A stretch of DNA of 64,000 nucleotides from Streptomyces fulvoviolaceus (lineage in GTDB: Bacteria; Actinomycetota; Actinomycetes; Streptomycetales; Streptomycetaceae): NCBI RefSeq assembly GCF_000718165.1, contig NZ_JOEY01000027.1:1-64000 (forward strand), read 5' to 3'. The notes under the pieces are model-generated. The model did not search any database. It worked only from the letters and a program-made list of their open reading frames with translations, and had not been told where the DNA came from. This document shows positions 49,950 to 58,566 of this stretch, in pieces. A program made the translations under genes and the position numbers. The number at the start of each line of letters is the position of its first letter. Position 1 is the first letter of the stretch.

Positions 49950-50692
49950 CGGGCTGTCCCGCAAGCACGTCATGGAGTCCTGCGAGGCCTCGCTGCGCAG
50001 GCTGCGCACCGACTACGTGGACATCTCCGGGCGCACCGGTTCGACGAGCGCACGCCGCTGGAGGAGACCCTCGTCGCCTTCGACGACATGGTGCGGCAGG
50101 GCAAGGTGCTGTATCTGGGCGGGTCCGAGTGGACCGCGGCGCAGATCGAGTCCGCGCTGACGCTCGCCGACGAGCTGGGGCTGCGCAGCCGGATCGTGTC
50201 CAACCAGCCGCAGTACAACATGCTGTGGCGCGTCATCGAGCCCGAGGTATTGGCCGCTGGGCCGTGCGCGGGGCATCGGTCAACTGGCCTTCCAGCCGCC
50301 GCTCAGGGCGTGCTGACCGGGAAGTACCGTCACGGCGAGGCGCTGCCCGAGGGCTCCCGGGCGGTCGCGGGCGGTCGTGGCCCGCGGTTCATCGGCCGGG
50401 TGCTGGGCGGTCGGCTCCTGGAGAAGGTCCAGGAACTGCGCCCGCTGGCCGAGGGGTCAGGGTGTCGATGGCTCAGCCGGCCATCGCCTGGGTGTTGCAC
50501 CAGGAGGGTGTGTCGTCGACGGTCATCGGCGCGAGCCGCCCGGAGCAGGTCACGGAGAACGCGGCGGCCTCCGGCGAGCGTCTGGACGACGAGGTCCTGA
50601 AAGCCGTGGACGAGGTGCTCTCCACCCTGATCGACCGCGACGCTTCGAAGACGGCACGGATGACGGCGGTGGAGCCGAGCTGGAGGGACTGA
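49950..50692 (+). pseudogene. Aldo/keto reductase remnant (frameshifted, N-terminus missing)
   Basis: Pieces of an aldo/keto reductase lie in order but in different frames. SRKHVMESCEASLRRLRTDYVDI is in frame 1 near 49957-50025. RFDERTPLEETLVAFDDMVRQGKVLYLGGSEW then YNMLWRVIEPEVL continue in a second frame from about 50036. MAQPAIAWVLHQEGVSSTVIGASRP and the C-terminus are in a third frame from about 50465. Shifts fall near 50025-50036 and 50455-50465, with further disorder near 50250-50300. The N-terminal third with the catalytic Tyr is absent. It is a decayed gene with no functional product. Confidence 0.85.
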
Positions 50693-50715
50693 CCTACTGG
50701 GGTGACCAACGGGGG

Positions 50716-51108
50716 TCAGCGAAGCTCGAGGGTGGCAGGGGTGGCAGGGGCGGCAGGGGCGGCCGGAGCGGCCGAGTCCTTGACCTCGCCCGTGTTCGTG
50801 TCCGTGCTCGCGTCCGCGTCCGCATCCGTGCTCGTCTCGTCGAGCGGGCGGTTGCGGCCGCTGGGGGTCTTGCCGTGGGCCTCGGCGCGGATCCGCTGCT
50901 TCATCGTGGGCGGCAGGGACCTGGCGTGGGACCAGACTCCGTGGGACAGCGCCGGCGTCGTCAGCTGTGCGGAGGTGCTGTTGCGCGTCTGCTCGGCCTG
51001 CGGTACGGCCGCGGCGGCGGTCGTCGTGATGAGTCCGAGCGCTGTGCACAGCGCGAGGAAGGCGGTGATGACGGCGGTCCACAGCTTCATGGCCTTGTTC
51101 TGGTCCAT
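50716..51108 (-). CDS. Small secreted or membrane-anchored protein, function unknown
   Basis: A 130-residue protein with an N-terminal hydrophobic helix (MKLWTAVITAFLALCTALGLITTTAAAA), which is a signal peptide or anchor. A middle part has LPPTMKQRIRAEAHGKTPS, and an Asp/Thr then Ala/Pro-rich tail ends it. ATG 51108 follows GAGAGG. I recall a Streptomyces-restricted family of this layout (DUF6344-like), but the match is from memory. It converges on the pseudogene. Confidence 0.7.
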   Translation of the reverse strand: MDQNKAMKLWTAVITAFLALCTALGLITTTAAAAVPQAEQTRNSTSAQLTTPALSHGVWSHARSLPPTMKQRIRAEAHGKTPSGRNRPLDETSTDADADASTDTNTGEVKDSAAPAAPAAPATPATLELR

Positions 51109-51447
51109 GGCCTCTCACTTTCGGGTTGGGTTGATTTGCGTACTTTCCTCATGATGTGTATGGCGGTCGCGAAATCACGGACCGACGCCCATGGCGCGTC
51201 GATCTTCAGATGAACACCACTCGGATGGGTGCAAGAGGGCCGAGAAGGGTGCCAGACGGGAGGAGCACGGCCAAAGTGACCGTCCGTGGAGGTCTGATCA
51301 CCCTCTGATCGGAGCGGCTTCTTCCGGTTCTACTGCGCTGTTCCGGGCGGGAGTTGGGGGTCGGACACAGGTCACCGATCGGTCTCGGTCGGTGTGTATA
51401 GTCGGGCGCCAGAGGTCCCCTACGTCAAGGAAAGACGAGGTCGCGCG
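51109..51447. other. Gap between the secreted-protein gene and DLW-39 gene
   Basis: A 339-bp region between divergent genes with no convincing reading frame. TATAGT (51397-51402) is a likely -10 for the small gene at 51448; a matching -35 is not clear. Confidence 0.35.
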
Positions 51448-51576
51448 GTGAAGAAGCTTCTCCTGGTCGCACTGGCCGCCATCGGCGGGCTCCTCGTGTA
51501 CCGCCAGATCCAGGCGGATCGCGCCGAGCAGGATCTGTGGACGGAGGCGACTGACTCCGTGCCCACGGGTTCGTGA
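51448..51576 (+). CDS. DLW-39 family small membrane protein
   Basis: A 42-residue protein: KKLLLVALAAIGGLLVYRQI is one membrane helix, followed by QADRAEQDLWTEATDSV with the DLW motif that names the family. GTG 51448 with GAGG upstream; the frame is open a little further upstream. The family is widespread in actinobacteria, of similar length, and has no known function. A terminator follows. Confidence 0.85.
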   Translation: MKKLLLVALAAIGGLLVYRQIQADRAEQDLWTEATDSVPTGS

Positions 51577-51615
51577 TTACCGATACTGAGTTCCGGTCCA
51601 TCCGGTTCTGAGCAG

Positions 51616-51643
51616 ACCCCGGCCGCCTCGCGGTCGGGGTTTT
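51616..51643 (+). terminator. Terminator after the DLW-39 gene
   Basis: A 10-bp stem with one G-U pair (51616-51625 with 51631-51640) around CCTCG, followed by T residues. Confidence 0.85.
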
Positions 51644-51722
51644 GTGTTTGCGGATTCGGCGCGGCCCGGCGGGGCAGGATGGGCCACGGTCACACGGAGC
51701 GGCGACGGAGGGGTGGCGCGTG

Positions 51723-53036
51723 ATGGGGCGGCGGCGTATGGGCGGGTGGCGCGCGGGCGCTTTGGCGGTGTGCGCGGTGGCGGCGACCGCGCTGCCGGGG
51801 CAGGCCGCGCACGCCGCCGACGTACCCACCCCGTACGCCTTCGCCCCGGACGCCCGGCCGGTCACGGGTGCCGTGAGCACCACGGGCGCCAAGCGCCTCG
51901 ACGCCGGGAAGACCTACAAGAGCTCCCTCCCGGCGAGCGGCAAGCTCTACTACCGTCTCGAACTCGACCCCACCTCGGACGCGTACGTCTCCGCGACGGC
52001 CGTCCCGCGCGCGGGGACGACGGTTTCCGCGACCGACGGCATCCGGGTGTCCGTGCGGGACGCCAACAGCCGCCTCTGCTCCGCCGCCGAGAGCGTCTAC
52101 TTCGGCACGAGCCGCAGCCCGCACCCGATCGCCGCGTGGGGAGCCCGCGAGGCCTTCTCCCAGCGCACGTCGTGCCAGGGCGCCGGCACGTACTACGTGC
52201 TCGTCGAACGCCTCGACCGGGCCGGCTCGTCGACGGACACCTGGGACCTGGAGCTCGCGCCGATGTCCGAGCCTCGCCTGAAGCAGACCGGTGCGACCAC
52301 CGCCCCCGAGGCCTGGAACTCCGCCTCGCCCGCACCCCTCACGAGCGAAGCGGTGAGCCGCCCGGGCGGCGCGGGCTTCGCCACAGCCACCTCCATGGGA
52401 CAAGGGGTCTGGAGTGCCGACATGACACCCGGGCAGACCTTCTTCTACAAGGTGCCGGTCGACTGGGGACGGCAGCTGTACGTCACCGCCGAGCTCGGCA
52501 GTCTGGGCAGTGACGCGCGAGGATACGTGCCCGGTGCTCTGACCGCGTCGCTCTACAACCCCGCACGCGGTCACCTCGACGACGTGGGCATCGGCTACGA
52601 CGGCCGCCAGAAGTCGGAATCCCTCGAACCGCTCCCGCCGGTCGAGTACGTCAACCGCTACGCCGTCTCCGACCGGGTGAACGGCATGCGGGTCGCCGGC
52701 TCGTACTACCTCGTCGTCCATCTCTCGGCGGGGATGGCGGAGGAGTTCGGCGACGGGCCGTTCGGGATGACGCTGCGGGTGCGGATCGGCGGTACGACCG
52801 AGGCCTCGCCCGCATACGCCGGGCAGTCCCGGCCGCAGGGCGTCTTCGAGGTCGCGGGGCAGGGCGGCCGCGACGGGGGGACGGCGTCGGAGGCGGCGAC
52901 GGCGGAGGGCGGGGCCGCGGGGGACGACGCGGTGATGAAGGCCGTGGCCGTGGCCGGGATCGGGGCGGGGACCGTGCTGCTGGCGGTGCTCGGGGCGTGG
53001 ACCCTTGTCGCCCGGCGTCGGGCCGGGGCCTGGTAG
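51723..53036 (+). CDS. Secreted, membrane-anchored protein with two beta-sandwich domains
   Basis: A 437-residue protein with a signal peptide (about 1-36, ending near AAHAAD). Two repeated beta-rich segments follow (GKTYKSSLPASGKLYYRLEL near 62, and PGQTFFYKVPVDWGRQLYVTA near 240), resembling bacterial pre-peptidase C-terminal-like (PPC) domains. A Gly-rich linker and one membrane helix (about 405-430) with a basic tail end it. ATG 51723 follows GGAGGGG; GTG 51720 is an alternative. No LAxTG sortase signal is present. Function unknown. It converges on the kinase gene. Confidence 0.8.
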   Translation: MGRRRMGGWRAGALAVCAVAATALPGQAAHAADVPTPYAFAPDARPVTGAVSTTGAKRLDAGKTYKSSLPASGKLYYRLELDPTSDAYVSATAVPRAGTTVSATDGIRVSVRDANSRLCSAAESVYFGTSRSPHPIAAWGAREAFSQRTSCQGAGTYYVLVERLDRAGSSTDTWDLELAPMSEPRLKQTGATTAPEAWNSASPAPLTSEAVSRPGGAGFATATSMGQGVWSADMTPGQTFFYKVPVDWGRQLYVTAELGSLGSDARGYVPGALTASLYNPARGHLDDVGIGYDGRQKSESLEPLPPVEYVNRYAVSDRVNGMRVAGSYYLVVHLSAGMAEEFGDGPFGMTLRVRIGGTTEASPAYAGQSRPQGVFEVAGQGGRDGGTASEAATAEGGAAGDDAVMKAVAVAGIGAGTVLLAVLGAWTLVARRRAGAW

Positions 53037-53044
53037 GGCGGGTC

Positions 53045-53078
53045 CTCGGGTGTGGGGCCGGGCTCGGGTGTGGGGCCG
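53045..53078. repeat. Tandem 16-bp direct repeat between convergent genes
   Basis: The 16 bases at 53045-53060 recur exactly at 53063-53078 (18-bp period), in the 45-bp gap between the secreted-protein gene and the kinase gene. No known role. Confidence 0.7.
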
Positions 53079-53081
53079 CGG

Positions 53082-54653
53082 TCAGATGCGGGTCACTGCC
53101 CAGAAGCCCACCGCGTAGCAGGCCAGCGCGAGGAGCAGAAGAGTGAGCGTCACCTTGGGCGGCGGGCCGGGGCGTCGTCGTGCCCTCGATGCGCGGTGCC
53201 GCGAGATCGGCCGGGCCGGAGGTGGAACCTGCGGGCTCTGAGCGGTGTACGAAGCAGTAGAGGCGTCAGCACGCTGGTGCGCTGGTGGCGTCGGAGGCTG
53301 AGTCGGGTATCGCTGCGCCGGTGGTCGAGGGGAGAGCAGGACATGGGTGGGGTCGTGGGGGGAGCCCTGGGCGGGCTGGTGCTGTGCGCCCTCGTGTGTC
53401 TGTGGCGGTGCCTGTATGTCGGGGTGCTGCACCTGAGGGGAGGAGGTGCTGGTGGCCTGCGGGGGCGGCAGGTGGAAGCTGCCGGTGTCCGACATGGAGG
53501 GCGGCCGGGCGGTGCCGGACTGCTCCGAGGCGGCGGAGGTGCCGGCGGGAGCGGGCATGGACCAGGACGGTGCGACGTCCGGTCCTGGCAGCGGGCCTGT
53601 GCTCCGCCGCGGATCGGTCGGTACGGAGCCGGTGCCGGGCCAGACGGAGGCGGAGTTCTCGCTCTGTCCGTAGGGATGGGCTCCTGTCCCGGGTTCCGAC
53701 GGCTCCCCGCCCCTCAGCGTCCTGGAGGATCCCGTCCCGGTCGCAGTCCCCACGTCCACACCCGCGGCGAGCTTGAGGGGCCCATCGGGGCCGAACCCCG
53801 GTGGCAGCGGGCCGAGTTGGTCGAAGATCTCGATCAACTCGTCGTCGGGGCCCGGTTCGGGCAGGAGCTCCACGGCCGAGGCGAGCGCCTTGCGGGCCCC
53901 CGTGGCCGTGCGGAACCGCGCCTGCGGGTCCGGCTGGAGCAGCGTGGACACAACCTGCCACAGGGGCTCGGGGATGCCCTTGGGCGCGCTCGGCGTCCCA
54001 TGGGCGGCGAAGTACTGGACGAGCGCCTTGGCGTCCGGCTTGGCGCCCTCCAGGAGATACAGCGCGACCAGGCCCGCGGCGAACAGGTCGGCGGGGAAGT
54101 CCGGTTCCGAGCCCATCATCTGCTCGGGCGAGATGTAGCCGGGCGTCCCGACCACGAGGTTGGTCTCCGTCAGGCGTGGTTCGCCCAGCCGCATGGCGAT
54201 GCCGAAGTCGGACAGACGCAGCCGGGGGCGGCCGGTGCCGGTGGCTTCCAGGAGCACGTTGGCGGGCTTGACGTCGCGGTGTACGACACCTTCCGCGTGC
54301 ACGGCGGCGAGGCCCGCAAGGAGCTGGTCGAGCAGGGTGCAGACGAAGACCGGCGGCAGGGGACCGTAGTCCCCGATCAGATGGACCAGCGAGCCCCCGG
54401 CGACCAGGTCCATGGTGAACAGGACCTTGTCGTCGTCGGCGGCCCAGCTGGCGGGTGCGAGCACATGGGGGTGGTCGATCCGCAGGGCCTGTTCCCGGAC
54501 GAAGCGCAGCAGGGAGTGCGCGTCGCTCTGCTGCAGGACCTTGGCGGCCACATAGCGGCGCCGGCGGTGGTCCCAGGCGCGCCAGACGGCGCCGACGCCG
54601 CCGCGTCCGATCGGGTCGGCCAGTTCGTACCGGCCGGCGAACACCTCACCCAT
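53082..54653 (-). CDS. Ser/Thr protein kinase, membrane-anchored
   Basis: A 523-residue Hanks-type kinase. Kinase domain about 1-270: GRGGVGAVW loop, VAAKVL lysine, HRDVKPANVLL catalytic loop, DFG in LSDFGIAMRL, and the GTPGYISPEQ activation segment. All key residues are present, so it should be active. A long Pro/Ser/Gln-rich linker and a C-terminal membrane helix (TLLLLALACYAVGFWAV) end the chain with almost nothing outside, so it is not a PASTA sensor. ATG 54653 follows GGAGGAG. It is divergent from no close partner; an XRE gene lies upstream on the same strand. Confidence 0.93.
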   Translation of the reverse strand: MGEVFAGRYELADPIGRGGVGAVWRAWDHRRRRYVAAKVLQQSDAHSLLRFVREQALRIDHPHVLAPASWAADDDKVLFTMDLVAGGSLVHLIGDYGPLPPVFVCTLLDQLLAGLAAVHAEGVVHRDVKPANVLLEATGTGRPRLRLSDFGIAMRLGEPRLTETNLVVGTPGYISPEQMMGSEPDFPADLFAAGLVALYLLEGAKPDAKALVQYFAAHGTPSAPKGIPEPLWQVVSTLLQPDPQARFRTATGARKALASAVELLPEPGPDDELIEIFDQLGPLPPGFGPDGPLKLAAGVDVGTATGTGSSRTLRGGEPSEPGTGAHPYGQSENSASVWPGTGSVPTDPRRSTGPLPGPDVAPSWSMPAPAGTSAASEQSGTARPPSMSDTGSFHLPPPQATSTSSPQVQHPDIQAPPQTHEGAQHQPAQGSPHDPTHVLLSPRPPAQRYPTQPPTPPAHQRADASTASYTAQSPQVPPPARPISRHRASRARRRPGPPPKVTLTLLLLALACYAVGFWAVTRI

Positions 54654-54855
54654 GGCTGTGCGTTGCTCCTCCCCCTTCGACTACCCCCCTTGCCTGCCCC
54701 CCGATGAGCGATACGACCCCTCGTGCTCCTCGCGTCTTTCCACAGCCGGTGACACACCCCCGCATGTCACTCCCGGCGAGGAACGCGACCCCCTCGCGCT
54801 CCTCCTCGGTCGTCGGCCCGGCCGCCGAACCCCCTTCGGCCGCCGGGCCGCCGGT

Positions 54856-55404
54856 TCAGCTCTGGTGGGACTGGTAGTGCGCGACGGCGTCGGAGGTGCG
54901 GCCGGCGCCGTAGACCCGGAGGAACTCTGCCAGTTCCGGGTGGGTCGGGGCGAGGGTGTCGGCCGCCTCGATGATGTCTCCGGCGGCGGCCACCGAGCGC
55001 AGCAGCGACTGGATCTCACGGACCACCCGCTTGACCGTGGGCGCTCCCGAACTGCTGGTCGTCTGTGTGGTGTTGCTGAGCACCGAGCCCCCCTGCGACT
55101 TCTTGATCTCGTCCATGCGGTCGGTTGCCTCGGCGGCGCTGACGCTGCCGTCCGCGACCTGTCCCGCCAGGTCCTGCAGCAACTGCACGCGCTGCACCAC
55201 CGCGGGATTGCCGATCTTCGCCCGCTGACCGCTCATCAGCTGCGACAGCATCGGTGCCGACAGTCCCAGTACCCCCGCGAGACGAGCCTGGTTGAGGCCA
55301 AGATCGTCTATGAGCTTACGGAAGAGCGCCCCCAGCGGCTCCCCGTACCAGTTCCGCTGCAGTTCCCGCGCTCTCGCGGTCGCTTCCTGCTGTGCGGCGT
55401 CCAT
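54856..55404 (-). CDS. XRE-type helix-turn-helix DNA-binding protein
   Basis: A 182-residue regulator with an XRE-like HTH near residues 30-55 (LNQARLAGVLGLSAPMLSQLMSGQR). A helical C-terminal part (QLLQDLAGQVADGSVSAAEATDRMDEI) may bind a partner or form dimers. ATG 55404 has GGGGAGA six bases upstream; the frame is open to 55464 without support. It lies 202 bp upstream of the kinase gene on the same strand. Target unknown. Confidence 0.85.
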   Translation of the reverse strand: MDAAQQEATARARELQRNWYGEPLGALFRKLIDDLGLNQARLAGVLGLSAPMLSQLMSGQRAKIGNPAVVQRVQLLQDLAGQVADGSVSAAEATDRMDEIKKSQGGSVLSNTTQTTSSSGAPTVKRVVREIQSLLRSVAAAGDIIEAADTLAPTHPELAEFLRVYGAGRTSDAVAHYQSHQS

Positions 55405-55587
55405 TGCGTCTCCCCATCGCTTCCCCAAATACCGTGGTTCGCGACAGCGAACCACGCCGAGCATCTTACGGAGAGTGGTCGTTCATCGGGACCCCTAATC
55501 TTTTTGCGAGATACCCGGGGTGACCCGGTACTCTGGTCTGCGGCGCCCCCCGGTGAGCGGTTCTTCCGGGCCGGACGTCCACCTTCC
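55405..55587. promoter_or_regulatory. Divergent region between XRE gene and tRNA-Ala
   Basis: A 183-bp gap holding the promoters of the XRE gene (minus) and tRNA-Ala (plus). No clear hexamers can be assigned. Confidence 0.3.
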
Positions 55588-55660
55588 GGGGCCTTAGCTC
55601 AGTTGGTAGAGCGCTGTCTTTGCATGGCAGATGTCAGGGGTTCGACTCCCCTAGGCTCCA
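55588..55660 (+). tRNA. tRNA-Ala (TGC anticodon)
   Basis: Cloverleaf with acceptor GGGGCCT pairing AGGCTCC (one G-U), D arm AGCTCAGTTGGTAGAGC, anticodon TGC at 55621-55623, and TTCGACT T-loop. Discriminator A at 55660 is followed by CTCGG, so CCA is not encoded and must be added by the nucleotidyltransferase. Confidence 0.98.
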
Positions 55661-55668
55661 CTCGGAAA

Positions 55669-55706
55669 ATGCCCCTTGACCTGCGGATAAGCAGGGCAAG
55701 GGGCAT
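55669..55706 (+). terminator. Terminator after tRNA-Ala
   Basis: A 16-bp stem with one mismatch (55669-55684 with 55691-55706) around GGATAA, then a T/C stretch and a parS site. Confidence 0.85.
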
Positions 55707-55710
55707 CTTC

Positions 55711-55724
55711 GTTTCACGTGAAAC
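55711..55724. other. parS: parS site 11 (exact)
   Basis: Exact GTTTCACGTGAAAC four bases after the tRNA-Ala terminator and before the DUF5324 gene end. It is the only exact site in the window to the right of oriC. Confidence 0.95.
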
Positions 55725-55772
55725 ATGGGGCAGGAAGCCCATGGCCTCCTGCCCCATGCAATGTGGTTGGCG

Positions 55773-56474
55773 TCAGCCGCGTTCGTCGCGGTGTGCGGCC
55801 TCCTCCTCGGCCTCCTTGGCCTGTACCTCGGGGTCGAGTACGGACTGGCCGGTGCCGTCCACCGACGTCAGGCGACTCGACTCGGGCACCTCCGTCGCGG
55901 CGGGTGGCTCGACCAGCCAGTCCGGGTTGGCCTGCTTGTCCCACCACTTCCAGGCGGCGAAGGCGCCGCCCGCGACGATGCCGACAACCGCCAGCGCCTT
56001 GGCGAGGCGGCCGGCTCGGGCCCGCCGCTCCTGCTTGCGCACCAGCTTCTGGATCTCCTTGGGCGAGACCTGGCCACGCAGGGCGGCCAGCGCCGCGGCG
56101 CTGCGGGCCGCGGCCTCCTCGCGGGCGGGACCGGCCGCGGCCACGGCCTGCTCCAGCCTCGGACGTGAGTAGTCGGCCGCCTGCCGGGCGGCCTTACGGG
56201 TGCGGACGGCTGCCTCATGGGCGGCTTGGTCGACCTTCGGCGGTACATGCGTGCGTGCCTGTTCCAGGCGCGGCGCGAGATGCGCGTCGTACTGGACACG
56301 AGCCTGTTCGGCGGCCTGCGAGACCTTCGGCGCGAGCCGTACGCGTGCCTCGTGTGCGTAGTGCGCAGCCCTGTCCTTGGCCGTGTCGGCGTAGGGCGCC
56401 ACCACTTCCGCGGCGTGCAGCACGCTGTCCTTCGCCGAGCCGCTCGCGGCGCGCACGCTGTCGATGCGGGTCAC
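55773..56474 (-). CDS. DUF5324 family helical membrane protein
   Basis: A 233-residue protein. The first 150 residues are long Ala/Arg/Glu-rich helices (AKDRAAHYAHEARVRLAPKV, then repeated HV-PKVDQAAHEAAV-type heptads), likely a coiled coil. One membrane helix (about 163-182, ALAVVGIVAGGAFAAWKWW) and an acidic tail follow, as in the Streptomyces DUF5324 family. GTG 56474 starts it. The layout recalls apolipophorin-like or phasin-like helical bundles, but no function is known. Confidence 0.8.
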   Translation of the reverse strand: MTRIDSVRAASGSAKDSVLHAAEVVAPYADTAKDRAAHYAHEARVRLAPKVSQAAEQARVQYDAHLAPRLEQARTHVPPKVDQAAHEAAVRTRKAARQAADYSRPRLEQAVAAAGPAREEAAARSAAALAALRGQVSPKEIQKLVRKQERRARAGRLAKALAVVGIVAGGAFAAWKWWDKQANPDWLVEPPAATEVPESSRLTSVDGTGQSVLDPEVQAKEAEEEAAHRDERG

Positions 56475-56828
56475 GGGATCCTCCTCCTCGGTGGCGTACG
56501 GTATTTCGACTTTCCACCCTTTTACGGATCATGCCTGCCAGGGGACTCCTGGGCATGTGAGGGCGGGCATCCGGGTCATGGGGTACTGATCACGTGCGAT
56601 AGCGGATCTATTGCATCAGCGGATCAATAGCGGATGAATACGGGGCAACAGGAGCTTGTCGACGACAATGCCACGGATCGCCGCCCAGCGCCCCCGGCCC
56701 GGGGCCACTCGACCGGATTTCTGCATGCGAAAACCCCCAACCCGGCCACGAGAGAGGGTGCCGGGCGACGCACAGGCCGAAGCGTGCAAGGATCGGGAGG
56801 GCACAGAAGGACAACGGAAGGCAGGATC
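56475..56828. other. Divergent gap with repeated AGCGGAT motifs
   Basis: A 354-bp region between DUF5324 and the cyclophilin gene. AGCGGAT occurs at 56601-56607, 56618-56624 and 56629-56635, and CTATTG/CAATAG (56608-56613, 56625-56630) form an inverted repeat between them. The stretch is AT-richer than its surroundings. It may be an operator for ppi; no coding frame is convincing. Confidence 0.4.
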
Positions 56829-57356
56829 GTGGCCGAGCAGCTTTACGCCACCCTCAAGACGAACCACGGCGACATCGAAGTCCGGCTCCTGCCGAACCAC
56901 GCCCCCAAGACGGTCAAGAACTTCGTCGAACTGGCCCAGGGCGAGCGCGAGTGGACCCACCCCGCCACGGGCGAGAAGGCCGCCAAGAAGCTGTACGACG
57001 GCACGATCTTCCACCGCGTCATCCCCGGCTTCATGATCCAGGGCGGCGACCCGCTCGGCACCGGCATCGGTGGCCCCGGCTACGAGTTCGAGGACGAGTT
57101 CCACCCGGACCTGCGCTTCGACAAGCCCTACCTGCTGGCCATGGCCAACGCCGGCCCCGGTACCAACGGCTCGCAGTTCTTCGTCACCGTCGCCCCGACG
57201 GCCTGGCTGACCCGCAAGCACACCATCTTCGGCGAGGTCACCGACGCGGCCAGCCAGAAGGTCGTCGACGCCATCGCCGGCGTCAAGACCACGCGCCCCA
57301 ACGACCGCCCGGTCAACGACGTCGTCATCGAGTCCGTCGTGGTGGAGTCCCGCTGA
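56829..57356 (+). CDS. Peptidyl-prolyl cis-trans isomerase (cyclophilin)
   Basis: A 175-residue cyclophilin that speeds proline isomerisation in protein folding. FHRVIPGFMIQGGD holds the catalytic Arg and the Phe-Met-Gln motif, then GTNGSQFFVT and WLTRKHTIFGEV. No signal peptide, so it is cytosolic. GTG 56829 follows GGAAGG; the open frame further upstream lacks support. Confidence 0.95.
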   Translation: MAEQLYATLKTNHGDIEVRLLPNHAPKTVKNFVELAQGEREWTHPATGEKAAKKLYDGTIFHRVIPGFMIQGGDPLGTGIGGPGYEFEDEFHPDLRFDKPYLLAMANAGPGTNGSQFFVTVAPTAWLTRKHTIFGEVTDAASQKVVDAIAGVKTTRPNDRPVNDVVIESVVVESR

Positions 57357-57448
57357 GGCTGAGGCCTGCGCGAAGGGAACCAAACGCCCCGCTCGTCCGT
57401 AAGGATGGGCGGGGCGGTGCACGTGCGGACGACGAATGAGGGGAAGTC

Positions 57449-58333
57449 ATGGACCAGGCGGCAGGCAGTTCACAGGGCGCCCAGAGCCTGCCCGGCTGCT
57501 ACCGGCACCCGGACCGCGAGACCGGCATTCGCTGTACTCGCTGTGAGCGGCCCATCTGCCCCGAGTGCATGGTCAGCGCCTCCGTCGGCTTCCATTGCCC
57601 CGACTGCGTCCGTGGCGGCTCCGGCACGGGACACGCCCCCACCGCCGCACAGCCCCGCACGATCGCCGGCGGGACGATCGCGGCCGACCCGCACCTCGTC
57701 ACCAAGATCCTGATCGGGATCAACCTCGCGGTGTTCATCGCCGTCCAGGTGCGGCCGTCGATCCTGCACGACATCACGCTCATCGGCGCCTGGCCGCCCG
57801 CCCCCTTCGCAGCCACCATGGGCGTCGCGGACGGCGAGTGGTACCGCCTGGTGACCTCGATGTTCACCCACCAGGAAATCTGGCACATCGGCTTCAACAT
57901 GATGAGCCTGTGGTTCCTCGGCGGCCCCCTCGAAGCTGCCCTCGGCCGCGCCCGCTACCTCGCGCTCTACTTCGTCTCCGGACTCTCGGGCAGCGCCCTG
58001 GCCTATCTGCTGGCCTCCCCGAGCACGGAGACGCTCGGCGCCTCAGGCGCGATCTTCGGCCTGTTCGGCGCCACGGCTGTCCTCATGCGCCGCCTCCGGT
58101 ACGACATGCGGCCGATCATCGCCCTGCTGGTGATCAACCTCATCTTCACCTTCGGCTGGAGCAGCATCTCCTGGCAGGCCCACATCGGCGGCCTCGTCGC
58201 CGGTGTCATCACCGGCTACGCCATGGTCCACGCCCCGCGTGAGCGACGGGCGCTGGTGCAGTACGGCACCTGTGCGCTGGTCCTGCTGGTGGTCGTGGGC
58301 ATGACCCTGTTGAGGACGGCCCAGCTCACCTGA
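57449..58333 (+). CDS. Rhomboid intramembrane protease with N-terminal zinc finger
   Basis: A 294-residue protein: an N-terminal B-box-like zinc finger with six Cys and a His (CYRHPDRETGIRCTRC, then CPECMV and CPDC, residues 16-50), then six membrane helices of the rhomboid fold. Catalytic Ser is in GASGAIFGLFG near 195 and the His in WQAHIGGLVAGV near 243; the loop-1 region has HIGFNMMSLWFLGGPLE. It cleaves membrane proteins within the bilayer; substrates are unknown. ATG 57449 has GAGG upstream. It converges on crgA across a DnaA-box cluster. Confidence 0.93.
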   Translation: MDQAAGSSQGAQSLPGCYRHPDRETGIRCTRCERPICPECMVSASVGFHCPDCVRGGSGTGHAPTAAQPRTIAGGTIAADPHLVTKILIGINLAVFIAVQVRPSILHDITLIGAWPPAPFAATMGVADGEWYRLVTSMFTHQEIWHIGFNMMSLWFLGGPLEAALGRARYLALYFVSGLSGSALAYLLASPSTETLGASGAIFGLFGATAVLMRRLRYDMRPIIALLVINLIFTFGWSSISWQAHIGGLVAGVITGYAMVHAPRERRALVQYGTCALVLLVVVGMTLLRTAQLT

Positions 58334-58566
58334 GCGGTTCAGTTGTCCACAGTGGGTGGCGAATCTTGTGCATAGTGTGCGCGAACAACTGTGCCCCCTG
58401 TCGCTGACCCGTGTTTCCGCAGGTCAGGCAGGGGGCGAACGGGTCTTCGATTGCCGGTGTGTCAGTCACACCAGCGTCAACACCCGAGGGGTTATCCACA
58501 GATCGTCTTTCTTTTCCCCATGTGGAAAACCGCTGTGGATAACTCAGTGGATAGCCCTGGGTAGAG
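58334..58566. promoter_or_regulatory. DnaA-box cluster between the rhomboid gene and crgA
   Basis: The gap between these convergent genes holds one perfect DnaA box, TTGTCCACA (58343-58351), plus TTATCCACA (58492-58500), and on the minus strand 58521-58529 (TTTTCCACA) and 58534-58542 (TTATCCACA). Convergent genes leave no promoter role, so these boxes may titrate DnaA. S. coelicolor has reported clusters of high-affinity boxes near oriC; whether this is one of them I cannot tell. Confidence 0.7.
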
